Virus record (IMG/VR): IMGVR_UViG_3300044631_000168
Coordinates: 1 to 20,008 of that record
Strand: one strand, 5' to 3'
DNA: 20,008 nucleotides
Source of the DNA: a virus
In this document: piece by piece, positions 1 through 6,994 of the stretch
Position numbering within the stretch: the first letter of the stretch is position 1
Layout of the letters: every line of letters begins with the position of its first letter
Notes under the pieces: model-generated
What the model saw: only the letters and a program-made list of their open reading frames with translations
The model's database searches: none
What the model was told of the DNA's origin: nothing
Program-made: the position numbers and the translations under genes

Positions 1-2
1 TC

Positions 3-146
3 GGCAGCGCTGCGTTTGAAAGCACGACTTACTTCGCGCCTGCCACGACCGGCACTCTCATTCTCGCGGGCAACGGCAGCGGCGGCTTCTCGACCGTCAC
101 GGTCGGGTCTGGCCTGACCTACAACGCAGGCACGCTCGAAAGTACG
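3..146 (+). repeat. Fibre repeat type A, copy 1 (others at 1449-1592 and 1830-1973)
   Basis: 48-codon unit with core FAPATTGTLILAGNGSGGFS followed by VTVGSGLTY and GTL. The unit precedes the GTG at 162 that could be mistaken for a start, and so shows that the true start lies off the left edge. Confidence 0.85.
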
Positions 147-3100
147 GCAGGCGGTGGCAGTGTGACCAGCGTTGCGCTGACCGCAGGCACAGGCATCTCG
201 ATCAGCGGTGGACCGATCACGACAAGCGGCACGATTGAGGTAACCAACACGGCACCGGATCAGGTCGTTGCGCTGACGCAAGGCGGCACCACGACGATCA
301 CGGGAACTTATCCGAACTTCACCATCAGCAGCGCCGACCAGTACACGGGAACGGTCACGAGCGTCTCGCTGACGGCTGGCACGGGCATCTCGATTTCGGG
401 CGGTCCGATTACTAGCAGCGGCAGTATCGAGGTCATCAACAGCGCGCCGGATCAAACCGTTGTCCTGACTGGATCTGGAACGACGAGCGTCACCGGCACG
501 TATCCGAACTTCACGATCTCCTCGGCTGACCAGTACACCGGCACGGTGACGAGCGTGACTGCTCAAGGCAGCGCCGACATCTCGGTGACGGGTGGTCCGA
601 TCACGACAAGCGGGACGCTGTATTTCGGTCTTAGCGACACCAGCGTGACCGCTGGCAGCTACGGCAACAGCACGAACGTCGGGCAGTTCAGCGTCGACGC
701 AAAGGGACGCCTCACCGCTGCGGCCAACGTTCCCATCTCGATCACCGCTGGTCAGGTTCAAGGCGGATTCGTCACTTCTCTTTTCGGCAAGCAAGGCGTT
801 ATCACGTCGCTGAGTTATGCCGATTTCGACACGACATCTTCTGTCACTCCTGCTACGGGTCGTCTGACTTGGAGTCCTGACAACGGCACGCTCGACTTGG
901 GCCTGAGCGGCGGAAACGTCAACGCTCTTGTCGGCGTCGATCAGCACGTTATTGTTTTGAATCCGACTGGCACGGCGATGACTAAAGGTCAGGCTGTCGT
1001 CGCTAGTGGATCAAGCGGCACTCGGTTGTCGGTCACCTTTGGTCTCGGCAACGCGGATTCGAACACCGCAGAAACGCTCGGTCTTGTCGCAGAGCCGATC
1101 TCTAACAACCAGCAAGGCCACATCATCACCAAGGGTCTGCTGCGTGCGGTTGACACGAATGCTTTCAACGAGGGCGACATCCTATACATCAGTTCGGTCA
1201 CGCGTGGAGCGCTGACGAACGTGCGACCGATTGCGCCTAACCACGCGGTGCGTATCGGATACGTCATCAAGAAGGCTGGCGTTGCGGATGGTATCATCTA
1301 CGTCGATCCGCTCAATGGATTTGAGCTAGGCGAGCTGCACGACGTCTACACGTCCAGCGTCACGGCCAACGACTTCCTCGTCTACGACAGCGTCGACGGT
1401 CGCTGGGAGAACTACACGGCGGCAAACGCTCGCACGGCGATGGGCCTCGGCTCTGCTGCGTTGCAGGCCACGACGTACTTTGCACCAGCTACGACCGGCA
1501 CGGCGATTCTCGCTGGCAACGGGTCAGGCGGTTTCTCGCCAGTAACGGTCGGAACTGGGTTGTCCTACGTCGGCGGCACGTTGTCGGCGCTCGAAGCAGG
1601 CGGTACGGTGACTAGCGTCACGGCTCAAGGTTCGGCTGACATCTCAGTCACGGGCGGACCGATTACAACCAGCGGGACGCTATACTTCGCGTTGTCGGAT
1701 ACGACTGTTGCGGCTGGGACTTACGGCAGCGCGACTCAGGTCGGGCAGTTCAACGTCGATCCCAAGGGTCGTCTGACCTCGGCATCGAGTGTGACGATTC
1801 AAATTGGAACGGGTCAGGTTACGGGCTTGGGCAGCGCTGCAACGGAGTCGACTACCTTCTTCGCTCCTGCGACGACTGGCACGGCGATCTTGGCTGGAAA
1901 TGGATCTGGCGGTTTCTCGTCGGTGACGGTTGGAACTGGTCTCACTTACACCGACGGAACCCTTTCGAGCACCGGATCAAGTGGAGGCATCACAAACGTC
2001 GTAAGTACGACGGGAAGTTACACGCTAACTTCCACGCCAACCCTGCTCCGCACGACTCCTACCAACTACGGCACGACGGTCAAGCTGCCAGACGCGACGA
2101 CGATGACCGTTGGCACGGGCAAGTTTGAGATCGAGAACCTCTCCCAGTTCCACGTCCGAATCACGAACAACGGCGACACGCTGCTTGGTTTCGTCAACGC
2201 TTACAGCACGGTTGAGATCGAACTGGCGAACAACTCCACGGCAGCAGGTGCGTGGACGCTGGACAACGCCATGCGCTTTGGGGTTAGTTCGGAAAGGGCT
2301 AATCAGTCTACGACGGAAGGATTTACGACCATCGCTGGCGTTGCGACCAACCCGATTGAACTAGACAGCGACCGCGTATTGTTCCTGCTTAGGACTAACG
2401 GCAATTTGATTTACGGTCAGGTTTACGCTCAGTCCACAAACACCTACGGCTCGCAAACCCTAATCCGAAACGCTGCGGCAGGTCTTCACTGCGGTGCCGT
2501 TAGGATTGACGCAAACACGGTTATCGTAGCGTCAACTGTTGGCACCGCGTTTCAGGCAGTCGTCTTGTCGATCAGCGGAACGACGATCACGGTAAACACT
2601 GCGGCTACGTCAACCCTTCCCGGCAATATATCTTCATCATTCGCGTTTAAGGCTGTTCCGTCTGGCGGTTTTGTTTACGTTTATCGGGACGGCACCAACA
2701 CCGCGAGGACGGTGCCGATGTCAGTAAGCGGGACAACTGTTACGATAGGGACTCTTGAGAGCGCGTTTGCAACGACAGCTTCAGTAAACACGATCCTCGT
2801 ACAAACAGCGGCAGATAAAGTGATTCTTTACTGCATGGCAGACGGGTCTTCGACGGGGGGATTTATCGCGTATTCGCTTTCCGGCTCCACGCTCACGGCA
2901 GGAACGAGGGTCTCCACCGGACTAACGACAACCACTGCATCTAAATTTGTTAGACTGACCGATACGACGTTCTTCTTCGATGCTTACACGGCCGCAGTAG
3001 CGCACGTCGGAGTTATCTCGCTGTCTGGGACTACGGTAACTGTTTACAGCACTGCTAACATCGCACTCGCGGCTGTGGGTTCTCCCGTCGTTTTACTTCA

Positions 3101-3620
3101 CGCCGTAAGCCCCACCAAAGTATTTTTCTATTATGGTACCAGTTCTGCGGGAGCTAGTGGAGCAAACATTCTGACGTACACGGCAGGAGTGGGAGTGGCC
3201 GTAGGCACGGTTCTAACTGGTGCCCCAAACAGTGAGGCTACGCTCACTAGGTTCATCACTGCCAGCGGCAACGACGTAGTTGCTATCTCAGGCAGTAACC
3301 ACGTCGTTTACGATGTTTCTGGGTCAAGCCCAACGGTAAAGTCTGCTTTTGCAGTGGGCCTTAGACCTGACGCTGATTTGAGTGACGGCACGCATCCCGG
3401 AATGTTCTCCGGGATTCGCGTTAGTCTTATCCTCGCGCCGAACGCGATCCAGTACGGTTTTGACTCAAGGTCGGTCGTCACTTTGCCTAATCTCGGAAAC
3501 CTAAACAGCGTTACTCCAGTCGTTCCTCCCGAGAATCCTAAACTTGGTTTCGCTTCTAGTATTTTCACCGTTTCTGGGGTCGCGATTTCGTCTGTGATTC
3601 GCAAATTTGAACTCGTCTAA
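3..3620 (+). CDS. Tail fibre / receptor-binding protein, 5' end missing
   Basis: The reading frame is open from base 3, so the gene starts before the window; the GTG at 162 is only an internal codon, since the repeat pattern continues upstream of it. The visible part is about 1205 residues. It begins with Gly/Thr/Ser-rich beta repeats of three kinds (listed separately), interrupted at about 900-1440 by a domain of the kind found in many aquatic and gut phage fibres (motifs VDQHVIVLNPTGTAMTKGQ and GELHDVYTSSVTANDF). From about 2364 to 3370 there are six or seven units of about 50 residues built on a SxSGTTxTV strand, which I read as a beta-propeller. The adjacent downstream gene is a fibre assembly chaperone, which fits. 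Role inferred: tail fibre with a distal adhesin domain. The C-terminal third is lower in GC than the repeats. The fibre role is well supported, the propeller fold less so. Confidence 0.85.
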   Translation, partial: GSAAFESTTYFAPATTGTLILAGNGSGGFSTVTVGSGLTYNAGTLESTAGGGSVTSVALTAGTGISISGGPITTSGTIEVTNTAPDQVVALTQGGTTTITGTYPNFTISSADQYTGTVTSVSLTAGTGISISGGPITSSGSIEVINSAPDQTVVLTGSGTTSVTGTYPNFTISSADQYTGTVTSVTAQGSADISVTGGPITTSGTLYFGLSDTSVTAGSYGNSTNVGQFSVDAKGRLTAAANVPISITAGQVQGGFVTSLFGKQGVITSLSYADFDTTSSVTPATGRLTWSPDNGTLDLGLSGGNVNALVGVDQHVIVLNPTGTAMTKGQAVVASGSSGTRLSVTFGLGNADSNTAETLGLVAEPISNNQQGHIITKGLLRAVDTNAFNEGDILYISSVTRGALTNVRPIAPNHAVRIGYVIKKAGVADGIIYVDPLNGFELGELHDVYTSSVTANDFLVYDSVDGRWENYTAANARTAMGLGSAALQATTYFAPATTGTAILAGNGSGGFSPVTVGTGLSYVGGTLSALEAGGTVTSVTAQGSADISVTGGPITTSGTLYFALSDTTVAAGTYGSATQVGQFNVDPKGRLTSASSVTIQIGTGQVTGLGSAATESTTFFAPATTGTAILAGNGSGGFSSVTVGTGLTYTDGTLSSTGSSGGITNVVSTTGSYTLTSTPTLLRTTPTNYGTTVKLPDATTMTVGTGKFEIENLSQFHVRITNNGDTLLGFVNAYSTVEIELANNSTAAGAWTLDNAMRFGVSSERANQSTTEGFTTIAGVATNPIELDSDRVLFLLRTNGNLIYGQVYAQSTNTYGSQTLIRNAAAGLHCGAVRIDANTVIVASTVGTAFQAVVLSISGTTITVNTAATSTLPGNISSSFAFKAVPSGGFVYVYRDGTNTARTVPMSVSGTTVTIGTLESAFATTASVNTILVQTAADKVILYCMADGSSTGGFIAYSLSGSTLTAGTRVSTGLTTTTASKFVRLTDTTFFFDAYTAAVAHVGVISLSGTTVTVYSTANIALAAVGSPVVLLHAVSPTKVFFYYGTSSAGASGANILTYTAGVGVAVGTVLTGAPNSEATLTRFITASGNDVVAISGSNHVVYDVSGSSPTVKSAFAVGLRPDADLSDGTHPGMFSGIRVSLILAPNAIQYGFDSRSVVTLPNLGNLNSVTPVVPPENPKLGFASSIFTVSGVAISSVIRKFELV
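156..539 (+). repeat. Two tandem 64-codon repeats in the fibre gene
   Basis: Units 156-347 and 348-539 are each exactly 64 codons. Both follow the pattern TSVxLTAGTGISISGGPIT, then SGxIEV, APDQ, TGTYPNFTISSADQYTG. The opening of a third unit (GTVTSV) at 540 leads straight into a different repeat type. DNA identity is lower than protein identity because many codons differ synonymously. Confidence 0.85.
540..728 (+). repeat. Fibre repeat type B, copy 1 (copy 2 at about 1602-1790)
   Basis: About 63 residues opening with GTVTSVTAQGSADISVTGG and ending VGQFSVDAKGRLTAA. The second copy lies about 1060 bases downstream with the same opening and the ending VGQFNVDPKGRLTSA. The two copies are separated by the non-repetitive domain at about 900-1440. 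Confidence 0.85.
1449..1592 (+). repeat. Fibre repeat type A, copy 2
   Basis: 48-codon unit with core FAPATTGTAILAGNGSGGFS. Compared with copy 3, the 17 codons at 1488-1538 and 1869-1919 encode identical residues with 8 codons changed synonymously. Confidence 0.85.
1602..1790 (+). repeat. Fibre repeat type B, copy 2
   Basis: Second copy of the GTVTSVTAQGSADISVTGG unit. It directly follows type A copy 2 and directly precedes type A copy 3, so A and B units alternate in this part of the fibre. Confidence 0.85.
1830..1973 (+). repeat. Fibre repeat type A, copy 3
   Basis: Third 48-codon unit, core FAPATTGTAILAGNGSGGFS. It is the last repeat before the linker into the C-terminal propeller-like region. 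Confidence 0.85.
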
Positions 3621-3622
3621 AC

Positions 3623-3979
3623 ATGAGCGTCGTCATCACTCCCGACTCGGTCCTTGGACCGTTTAAGCAGATCGAGGTTCTTGCGGATCGTCTCCGCTGT
3701 GACGGAGCGGAGCTTTCGTTCGCGGTCCTCGGCTCCTACCAGATCAGCGAGGACGACTCGCTCGCGCCTCACCCGATCATCGATGACTCAGAGCAACGCA
3801 CTCAGATCAGGAAGGAACGGAATCAGAAACTGACGGAGTGCGATTGGACACAGTTGGACGACACGCCGCTTGATAACGTAGCCAAGGCGCAATGGGCCGC
3901 GTATCGTCAAGCGCTGCGTGACGTGCCGGATCAGACTGGTTTCCCGTCAAACGTGGTATGGCCTAGCCAGCCTGAGTGA
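3623..3979 (+). CDS. Phage tail assembly chaperone (tail-fibre assembly type)
   Basis: 118 residues, starting two bases after the fibre stop codon. The C-terminal half has the pattern of the phage tail assembly chaperone family (PF16778-like): a basic RxxRN segment, then LTECDWTQLDD, AQWAAYRQALRDVP and a final FPSNVVWPSQP. Proteins with this tail normally lie just after a fibre gene and are thought to help it fold or trimerise; some are minor virion parts. The N-terminal half (residues 1-60) is not recognised. The start is the only ATG that fits the gap; no Shine-Dalgarno is seen, so translation is probably coupled to the fibre gene. Family call from the motif order; the role is inferred from position. 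Confidence 0.8.
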   Translation: MSVVITPDSVLGPFKQIEVLADRLRCDGAELSFAVLGSYQISEDDSLAPHPIIDDSEQRTQIRKERNQKLTECDWTQLDDTPLDNVAKAQWAAYRQALRDVPDQTGFPSNVVWPSQPE

Positions 3980-4001
3980 GTTTAACGCCAGCCGCTTTTA
4001 T

Positions 4002-4433
4002 GTGGGCTGGATAACTGATCTCCTTTTTAACGCCGGATCGGGTGGTCTGTTCGGCATGGTCGGCTCGCTGGCGACAACCTGGATGCGCCTGCGGGAGAAG
4101 AAGCTGGATAACCAGTTCCAGCTCGATCTGCTCGACAAGCAGGCCGCGTCAGCCGAAGCGGTTGCGGCTTGGTCTGCTTTCTCCGCGTCTCAGTCCGCAT
4201 CTGCATCGGACATGACTGAGAAGGTCGCGCCATGGGCGGCTAACGTTCGCGCGGTTACTCGACCAGCGCTGACTGCGTTCCTGGTCGTCGGCGCGTTCAT
4301 CGCGATTCTGATCATCGATGACGAAGCCGTGAAGGCCAATGCGCTACAGTCTTTCCAGATGCTCGCCGGAACATCCGTCGCATGGTGGTTCGGCTCACGC
4401 ATGGCGACGCAGATCAATCAATCGAAACGATAA
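4002..4433 (+). CDS. Holin of the three-TM, gene-transfer-agent-release type
   Basis: 143 residues from the GTG at 4002. Features match the GTA holin 3TM family (PF11351): a glycine-rich N-terminal segment (FNAGSGGLFGMVG, residues 9-21), a charged helical middle (30-75), then WAANVRAVTRPALTAFLVVG (78-97) leading into a membrane segment at about 88-105, and a second one ending in SVAWWFGSR (125-133). Such proteins permeabilise the inner membrane at lysis. Start choice: an ATG at 3918 would give 28 more residues, but that stretch lies wholly inside the previous gene in another frame and resembles nothing. The GTG sits after the upstream stop codon and fits the family's N-terminus. No Shine-Dalgarno is visible. 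The family is well supported; the exact start is uncertain. Confidence 0.8.
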   Translation: MGWITDLLFNAGSGGLFGMVGSLATTWMRLREKKLDNQFQLDLLDKQAASAEAVAAWSAFSASQSASASDMTEKVAPWAANVRAVTRPALTAFLVVGAFIAILIIDDEAVKANALQSFQMLAGTSVAWWFGSRMATQINQSKR

Positions 4434-4630
4434 TGAACGACCACGCCGGAGCTAAACTGCTGTTCGCCAACGTCGGCGCATGGCTCGGAACCATTATCAG
4501 CCTGCAAAACGTGCAGGTCGTTATCGCGATTCTGTCGGGTCTAGCGTCACTCGGCGTCTCGATTCTTTCGATGATGTGGCTTCAAAAGAAGCTCAAGTCC
4601 TTGGAACACGGCGATAAGGAAGAACCGTGA
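4433..4630 (+). CDS. Small membrane protein, possible second lysis protein
   Basis: 65 residues. The ATG shares its first base with the last base of the holin stop (TAATG), so the two are probably translationally coupled. A hydrophobic stretch covers residues 8-50, readable as one long or two short membrane segments, followed by a charged tail (QKKLKSLEHGDKEEP). I do not recognise a family. Its size, topology and position directly after a holin suggest a second holin, antiholin or spanin-like helper, but this is inference. No endolysin lies next to it, which would normally help the case. An in-frame ATG at 4382 lies inside the holin gene and is less likely. Confidence 0.6.
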   Translation: MNDHAGAKLLFANVGAWLGTIISLQNVQVVIAILSGLASLGVSILSMMWLQKKLKSLEHGDKEEP

Positions 4631-4652
4631 TTTAACGCTTGCGGCAATTGTG

Positions 4653-5594
4653 ATGACTGAAAGTCCACTTCTGAACTTTGCGCGCGGTTTCGTCGGACAG
4701 ATCGACGAAGCGGCTGGCGTGATTCACGACGTTGCGGTCATCACCGAGGGGCGTGCGCTGGGTCACGGCGTCAACATCGACGCGACCACGCTTGAGCAGG
4801 TGAAGGCTCAGGCCGAGACGTACAGCGGCGGTCTCAAAGTGAAGATGGATCACGGCGGCGGCGCTGCTGATATTGTCGGTTACCTGACCGAGTTCCGCAT
4901 CGCCGGCAACAAGCTGATCGCTAACTTCCACGTCCTGCAAAACACTCCGCATCGCGCCTACATCTTCGAGATCGCGGACAAGATTCCCGACACGTTCGGC
5001 ATGTCGATTGCCTTCTCTGGTCCGACCGAGATGGCGTCGGACAAGAAGACGGTCCTGCAACGCTGCTCTGAGATCTATTCTTGCGACCTGGTCAGCGAGC
5101 CTGCCGCGAACGCTGACGGACTTTTCAGCATGAAGAAACTTCAAGAAGTCGAGGAGCCGAAGGGTTCCATCGAGATCGAATTCCCCATGAACGAAGAATC
5201 CAAGGCGGCCATTGCTGCCATGATTGAATCAGCCATGATGGGCCTGGGCGAGCGCCTCTCCGAGCTGGAGTCGATGCTTCCTAAGCCTGAAGACAAGGAG
5301 GTCGCCATGGCCTCCCGTAACGACGAGATTAAGCTTGCTGCTGAGGCGGCTGGTCTCGCTGCTGTCAAGGAGTTCGCCAAGTCCTTTGGCGCTCCGGTCA
5401 CCAAGCCCATTGCCTCCGACGCTCCTGCCGCTCCCGCTCCGGTTGCGCAGAAGTTTGAGGAGCTGGTTGCCGCTAAGGCTTCCGAGCTGAAGGGCGACAA
5501 GAGCGCGGCCATCGCGTTCTGCGTCAAGAATCACTCCCCCGAATCCGCCGCCGTCCGCTCCCGCGTGCAGGCCGGTGAAGTCATCAAACTCTAA
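4653..5594 (+). CDS. Prohead protease with fused scaffold-like C-terminus
   Basis: 313 residues from ATG 4653 (a GTG at 4650 is the alternative). Residues 25-160 resemble phage capsid maturation proteases of the type with a KMDHGG segment (His at about 67), a conserved GMSIAFSG segment (Ser at about 118), and the closing CDLVSEPAANADGLFS, which is typical of this group. These are the likely catalytic His and Ser; I cannot name the third residue. Residues 180-313 are helical, acidic and Ala/Pro-rich (APAAPAPVAQ) and look like an assembly scaffold that the protease would remove. The next two genes are decoration and capsid proteins, the normal context. Protease-scaffold fusions with an internal scaffold start are known (lambda C/Nu3), and an internal start is visible here. 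The exact peptidase family is not certain. Confidence 0.8.
   Translation: MTESPLLNFARGFVGQIDEAAGVIHDVAVITEGRALGHGVNIDATTLEQVKAQAETYSGGLKVKMDHGGGAADIVGYLTEFRIAGNKLIANFHVLQNTPHRAYIFEIADKIPDTFGMSIAFSGPTEMASDKKTVLQRCSEIYSCDLVSEPAANADGLFSMKKLQEVEEPKGSIEIEFPMNEESKAAIAAMIESAMMGLGERLSELESMLPKPEDKEVAMASRNDEIKLAAEAAGLAAVKEFAKSFGAPVTKPIASDAPAAPAPVAQKFEELVAAKASELKGDKSAAIAFCVKNHSPESAAVRSRVQAGEVIKL
5295..5301 (+). promoter_or_regulatory. Internal ribosome binding site AAGGAGG
   Basis: Seven bases matching the anti-Shine-Dalgarno complement, five bases before the in-frame ATG at 5307. It supports the nested scaffold start. Confidence 0.55.
5307..5594 (+). CDS. Nested in-frame scaffold protein (proposed)
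   Basis: An ATG at 5307, in frame with the protease-scaffold gene, is preceded by AAGGAGG at 5295-5301 with a five-base spacer. It would yield 95 residues beginning MASRNDEIKLAAEAAG and ending with the shared C-terminus GEVIKL. The product would be the scaffold part alone, as Nu3 is to lambda C. Most real starts in this window have no recognisable Shine-Dalgarno, so a near-perfect one placed exactly before an internal ATG is unlikely to be chance. Weak points: the motif also encodes Lys-Glu-Val in the parent protein, and no protein data exist here. Confidence 0.5.
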   Translation: MASRNDEIKLAAEAAGLAAVKEFAKSFGAPVTKPIASDAPAAPAPVAQKFEELVAAKASELKGDKSAAIAFCVKNHSPESAAVRSRVQAGEVIKL

Positions 5595-5600
5595 ACTACC

Positions 5601-5954
5601 ATGAGCACCCAGTACTTCGGCACGGGATCCTTCCTTGCCAATGCGACCATCACCGCGTTCCGCGCTGTGGTCATCTCCACGAACGGTGGCGTCGGTCTGT
5701 CGGCTACGGCTGGCAGCGTTGACGGCATCGCTCAGATCGATGCGGCTTCCGGTGACTACGTTACCGTGAAGTTTCTGAACAACGGCGGCACCCAGAAGGG
5801 TACGCTCGTCGGCGGTCCGGTGACGGTGGGTGACACGATCTACGCATGTGCGTCAGGTCAGGTCGGACCTGCTGGGACCGTGACTGTCGGCAAGAGCCTC
5901 ACCAGCGCGAGCACCGATGGTTCGATCATCGAGTTCATCGCCAAGAACCTCTAA
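5601..5954 (+). CDS. Head decoration protein (DUF2190-like)
   Basis: 117 residues, starting six bases after the protease-scaffold stop. It is a small, glycine- and threonine-rich all-beta protein with the hallmarks of capsid decoration proteins of the DUF2190 kind: an early ITAFRAVVIS strand, GVGLSATAGSVDGIAQIDA, a middle GDYVTVKFL, and VTVGDTIYACASGQVGPAG towards the end. Such proteins trimerise on the outside of the expanded HK97-type capsid and stabilise it. The position between protease and capsid genes is the usual one. No signal peptide or membrane segment. The family is judged from pattern and context only. Confidence 0.75.
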   Translation: MSTQYFGTGSFLANATITAFRAVVISTNGGVGLSATAGSVDGIAQIDAASGDYVTVKFLNNGGTQKGTLVGGPVTVGDTIYACASGQVGPAGTVTVGKSLTSASTDGSIIEFIAKNL

Positions 5955-5966
5955 TAAGCACCTACC

Positions 5967-6932
5967 ATGTACACTAACGCTGCTGCCATTTTCCGTGGCG
6001 ATCTCGCTGGCGTTGTCGAGCAGGCCAAGGACTGGGAGTCCAACCTGATCGGCACGCGCGTGATGCCCATCCTAAACGTTCCTCTCCGCGCTGGTCAGTA
6101 TCCTTCGTTCAAGCTGAAGGAAGGCCAGCTCCTCAAGAGCGACGTCAAGAACCGCACGCCGTACTCGACGTACGCGCGCGGCACTCGTTCCTTCACTCAG
6201 GAAACGTATACAGCTTCTGAATACGGATATGAGGAAGCCGTAGACGATACGGTCGCGCTTGACGTAAGCCGTTTCTTCGACGCCGAGGTCGTTGCTGCCA
6301 AGCTCTGCTTGCGCAAGCTCCTCCTCGCTCATGAGCTGCGCGTTGCTGCGCAGATCTTCAACGCTTCGACGTTCACCTCCACGAACTCCGGCACCGCGTA
6401 CACGACGGGCAACCTTGCCACGTTCGACGTTGGTCTCGATGTCGAGAGCGCGATCGACCGCATCCTGGCGCTTGGCGAAAGCCGCGATAACCTCCGCATT
6501 GTCATGAGCAACCCGGTCTGGACGCGCATCAAGGCTTCGACGAAGTTCCAGAATCGTCTGCGCGGAACGGGTCTTTCGACCGATACGATTCTGAACGCTT
6601 CGCAGCAGGCCGCTGCCGAGGTCTTCGGTGTCGCTGAGGTGCTGATCGGTCGCGCCTCCTACGACAGCGCCAAGGAAGGTCTTGCCTTCTCCAGCGCGAA
6701 CGTATGGTCCAACGACTACATCTGGGTCGGTGCGGTCACCGATGCCTCCTCTGGCTACTTTGGCGGCGGCACGGGCTTCACGCTGAACTGGCAGGAGTAC
6801 GGCAGTCCGACCGGCGTGTTCACCTATCGCGACGAGGCAATTAAGAGCGATATTGTGCGTGCTTCGCACTACGTCTCCGAGAAGGTCGTGAATAGCAATG
6901 CTGCGCAGATCGTGGCGACCCAGTATAGCTAA
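5967..6932 (+). CDS. Major capsid protein, HK97 fold
   Basis: 321 residues, the usual size for a capsid protein whose scaffold is a separate or fused protein. The N-terminus (GTRVMPILNVPLRAGQYPSF), the ETYTASEYGYEEAVDDTVA segment at residues 79-97, and the VMSNPVWTRIKAS helix-strand region agree with HK97-fold subunits (extended loop, P-domain, A-domain). It forms the icosahedral shell. It follows the protease and decoration genes and is itself followed by a strong intrinsic terminator, as is common for the most highly made virion protein. The start ATG has no Shine-Dalgarno (context cacctaccATG), the same pattern as the decoration gene (aactaccATG). No missing region is apparent. Confidence 0.88.
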   Translation: MYTNAAAIFRGDLAGVVEQAKDWESNLIGTRVMPILNVPLRAGQYPSFKLKEGQLLKSDVKNRTPYSTYARGTRSFTQETYTASEYGYEEAVDDTVALDVSRFFDAEVVAAKLCLRKLLLAHELRVAAQIFNASTFTSTNSGTAYTTGNLATFDVGLDVESAIDRILALGESRDNLRIVMSNPVWTRIKASTKFQNRLRGTGLSTDTILNASQQAAAEVFGVAEVLIGRASYDSAKEGLAFSSANVWSNDYIWVGAVTDASSGYFGGGTGFTLNWQEYGSPTGVFTYRDEAIKSDIVRASHYVSEKVVNSNAAQIVATQYS

Positions 6933-6955
6933 TCTCTGTTAGGGTTGTTGTGTTC

Positions 6956-6994
6956 TCCCCTCACCTGCGTAGCGGGTGGGGGGATTTTCTTTTT
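6956..6994 (+). terminator. Intrinsic terminator after the capsid gene
   Basis: A ten-pair stem (6956-6965 with 6975-6984: TCCCCTCACC against GGTGGGGGGA, with one G-U pair) and a nine-base loop are followed at once by TTTTCTTTTT. It is the only clear hairpin-plus-T-run that I see in the window. It lies between the capsid gene stop and the next ATG at 7013. This argues against the in-frame ATG at 6950 as the start of the next gene. Confidence 0.85.

Noticed and set aside
162-164. GTG at 162 as the start of the fibre gene
   Set aside because: The frame is open to base 3 and carries a complete upstream copy of a repeat found twice more in the same protein.
3-1973. Repeats as a CRISPR array or DNA-level satellite
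   Set aside because: They are long, in-frame protein repeats with diverged DNA; no short identical repeats with unique spacers.
3918-4001. Upstream start of the holin at ATG 3918
   Set aside because: The extra 28 residues overlap the chaperone gene and do not resemble the holin family; GTG 4002 fits better.
4632-5144. Minus-strand open frame of 170 codons
   Set aside because: Antisense to the protease part of 4653-5594; no motif and no start context of its own.
6072-6869. Long open frame on the minus strand (265 codons)
   Set aside because: It lies wholly within the capsid gene, is very Arg-rich with no recognisable domain, and arises from the codon bias of the opposite strand.
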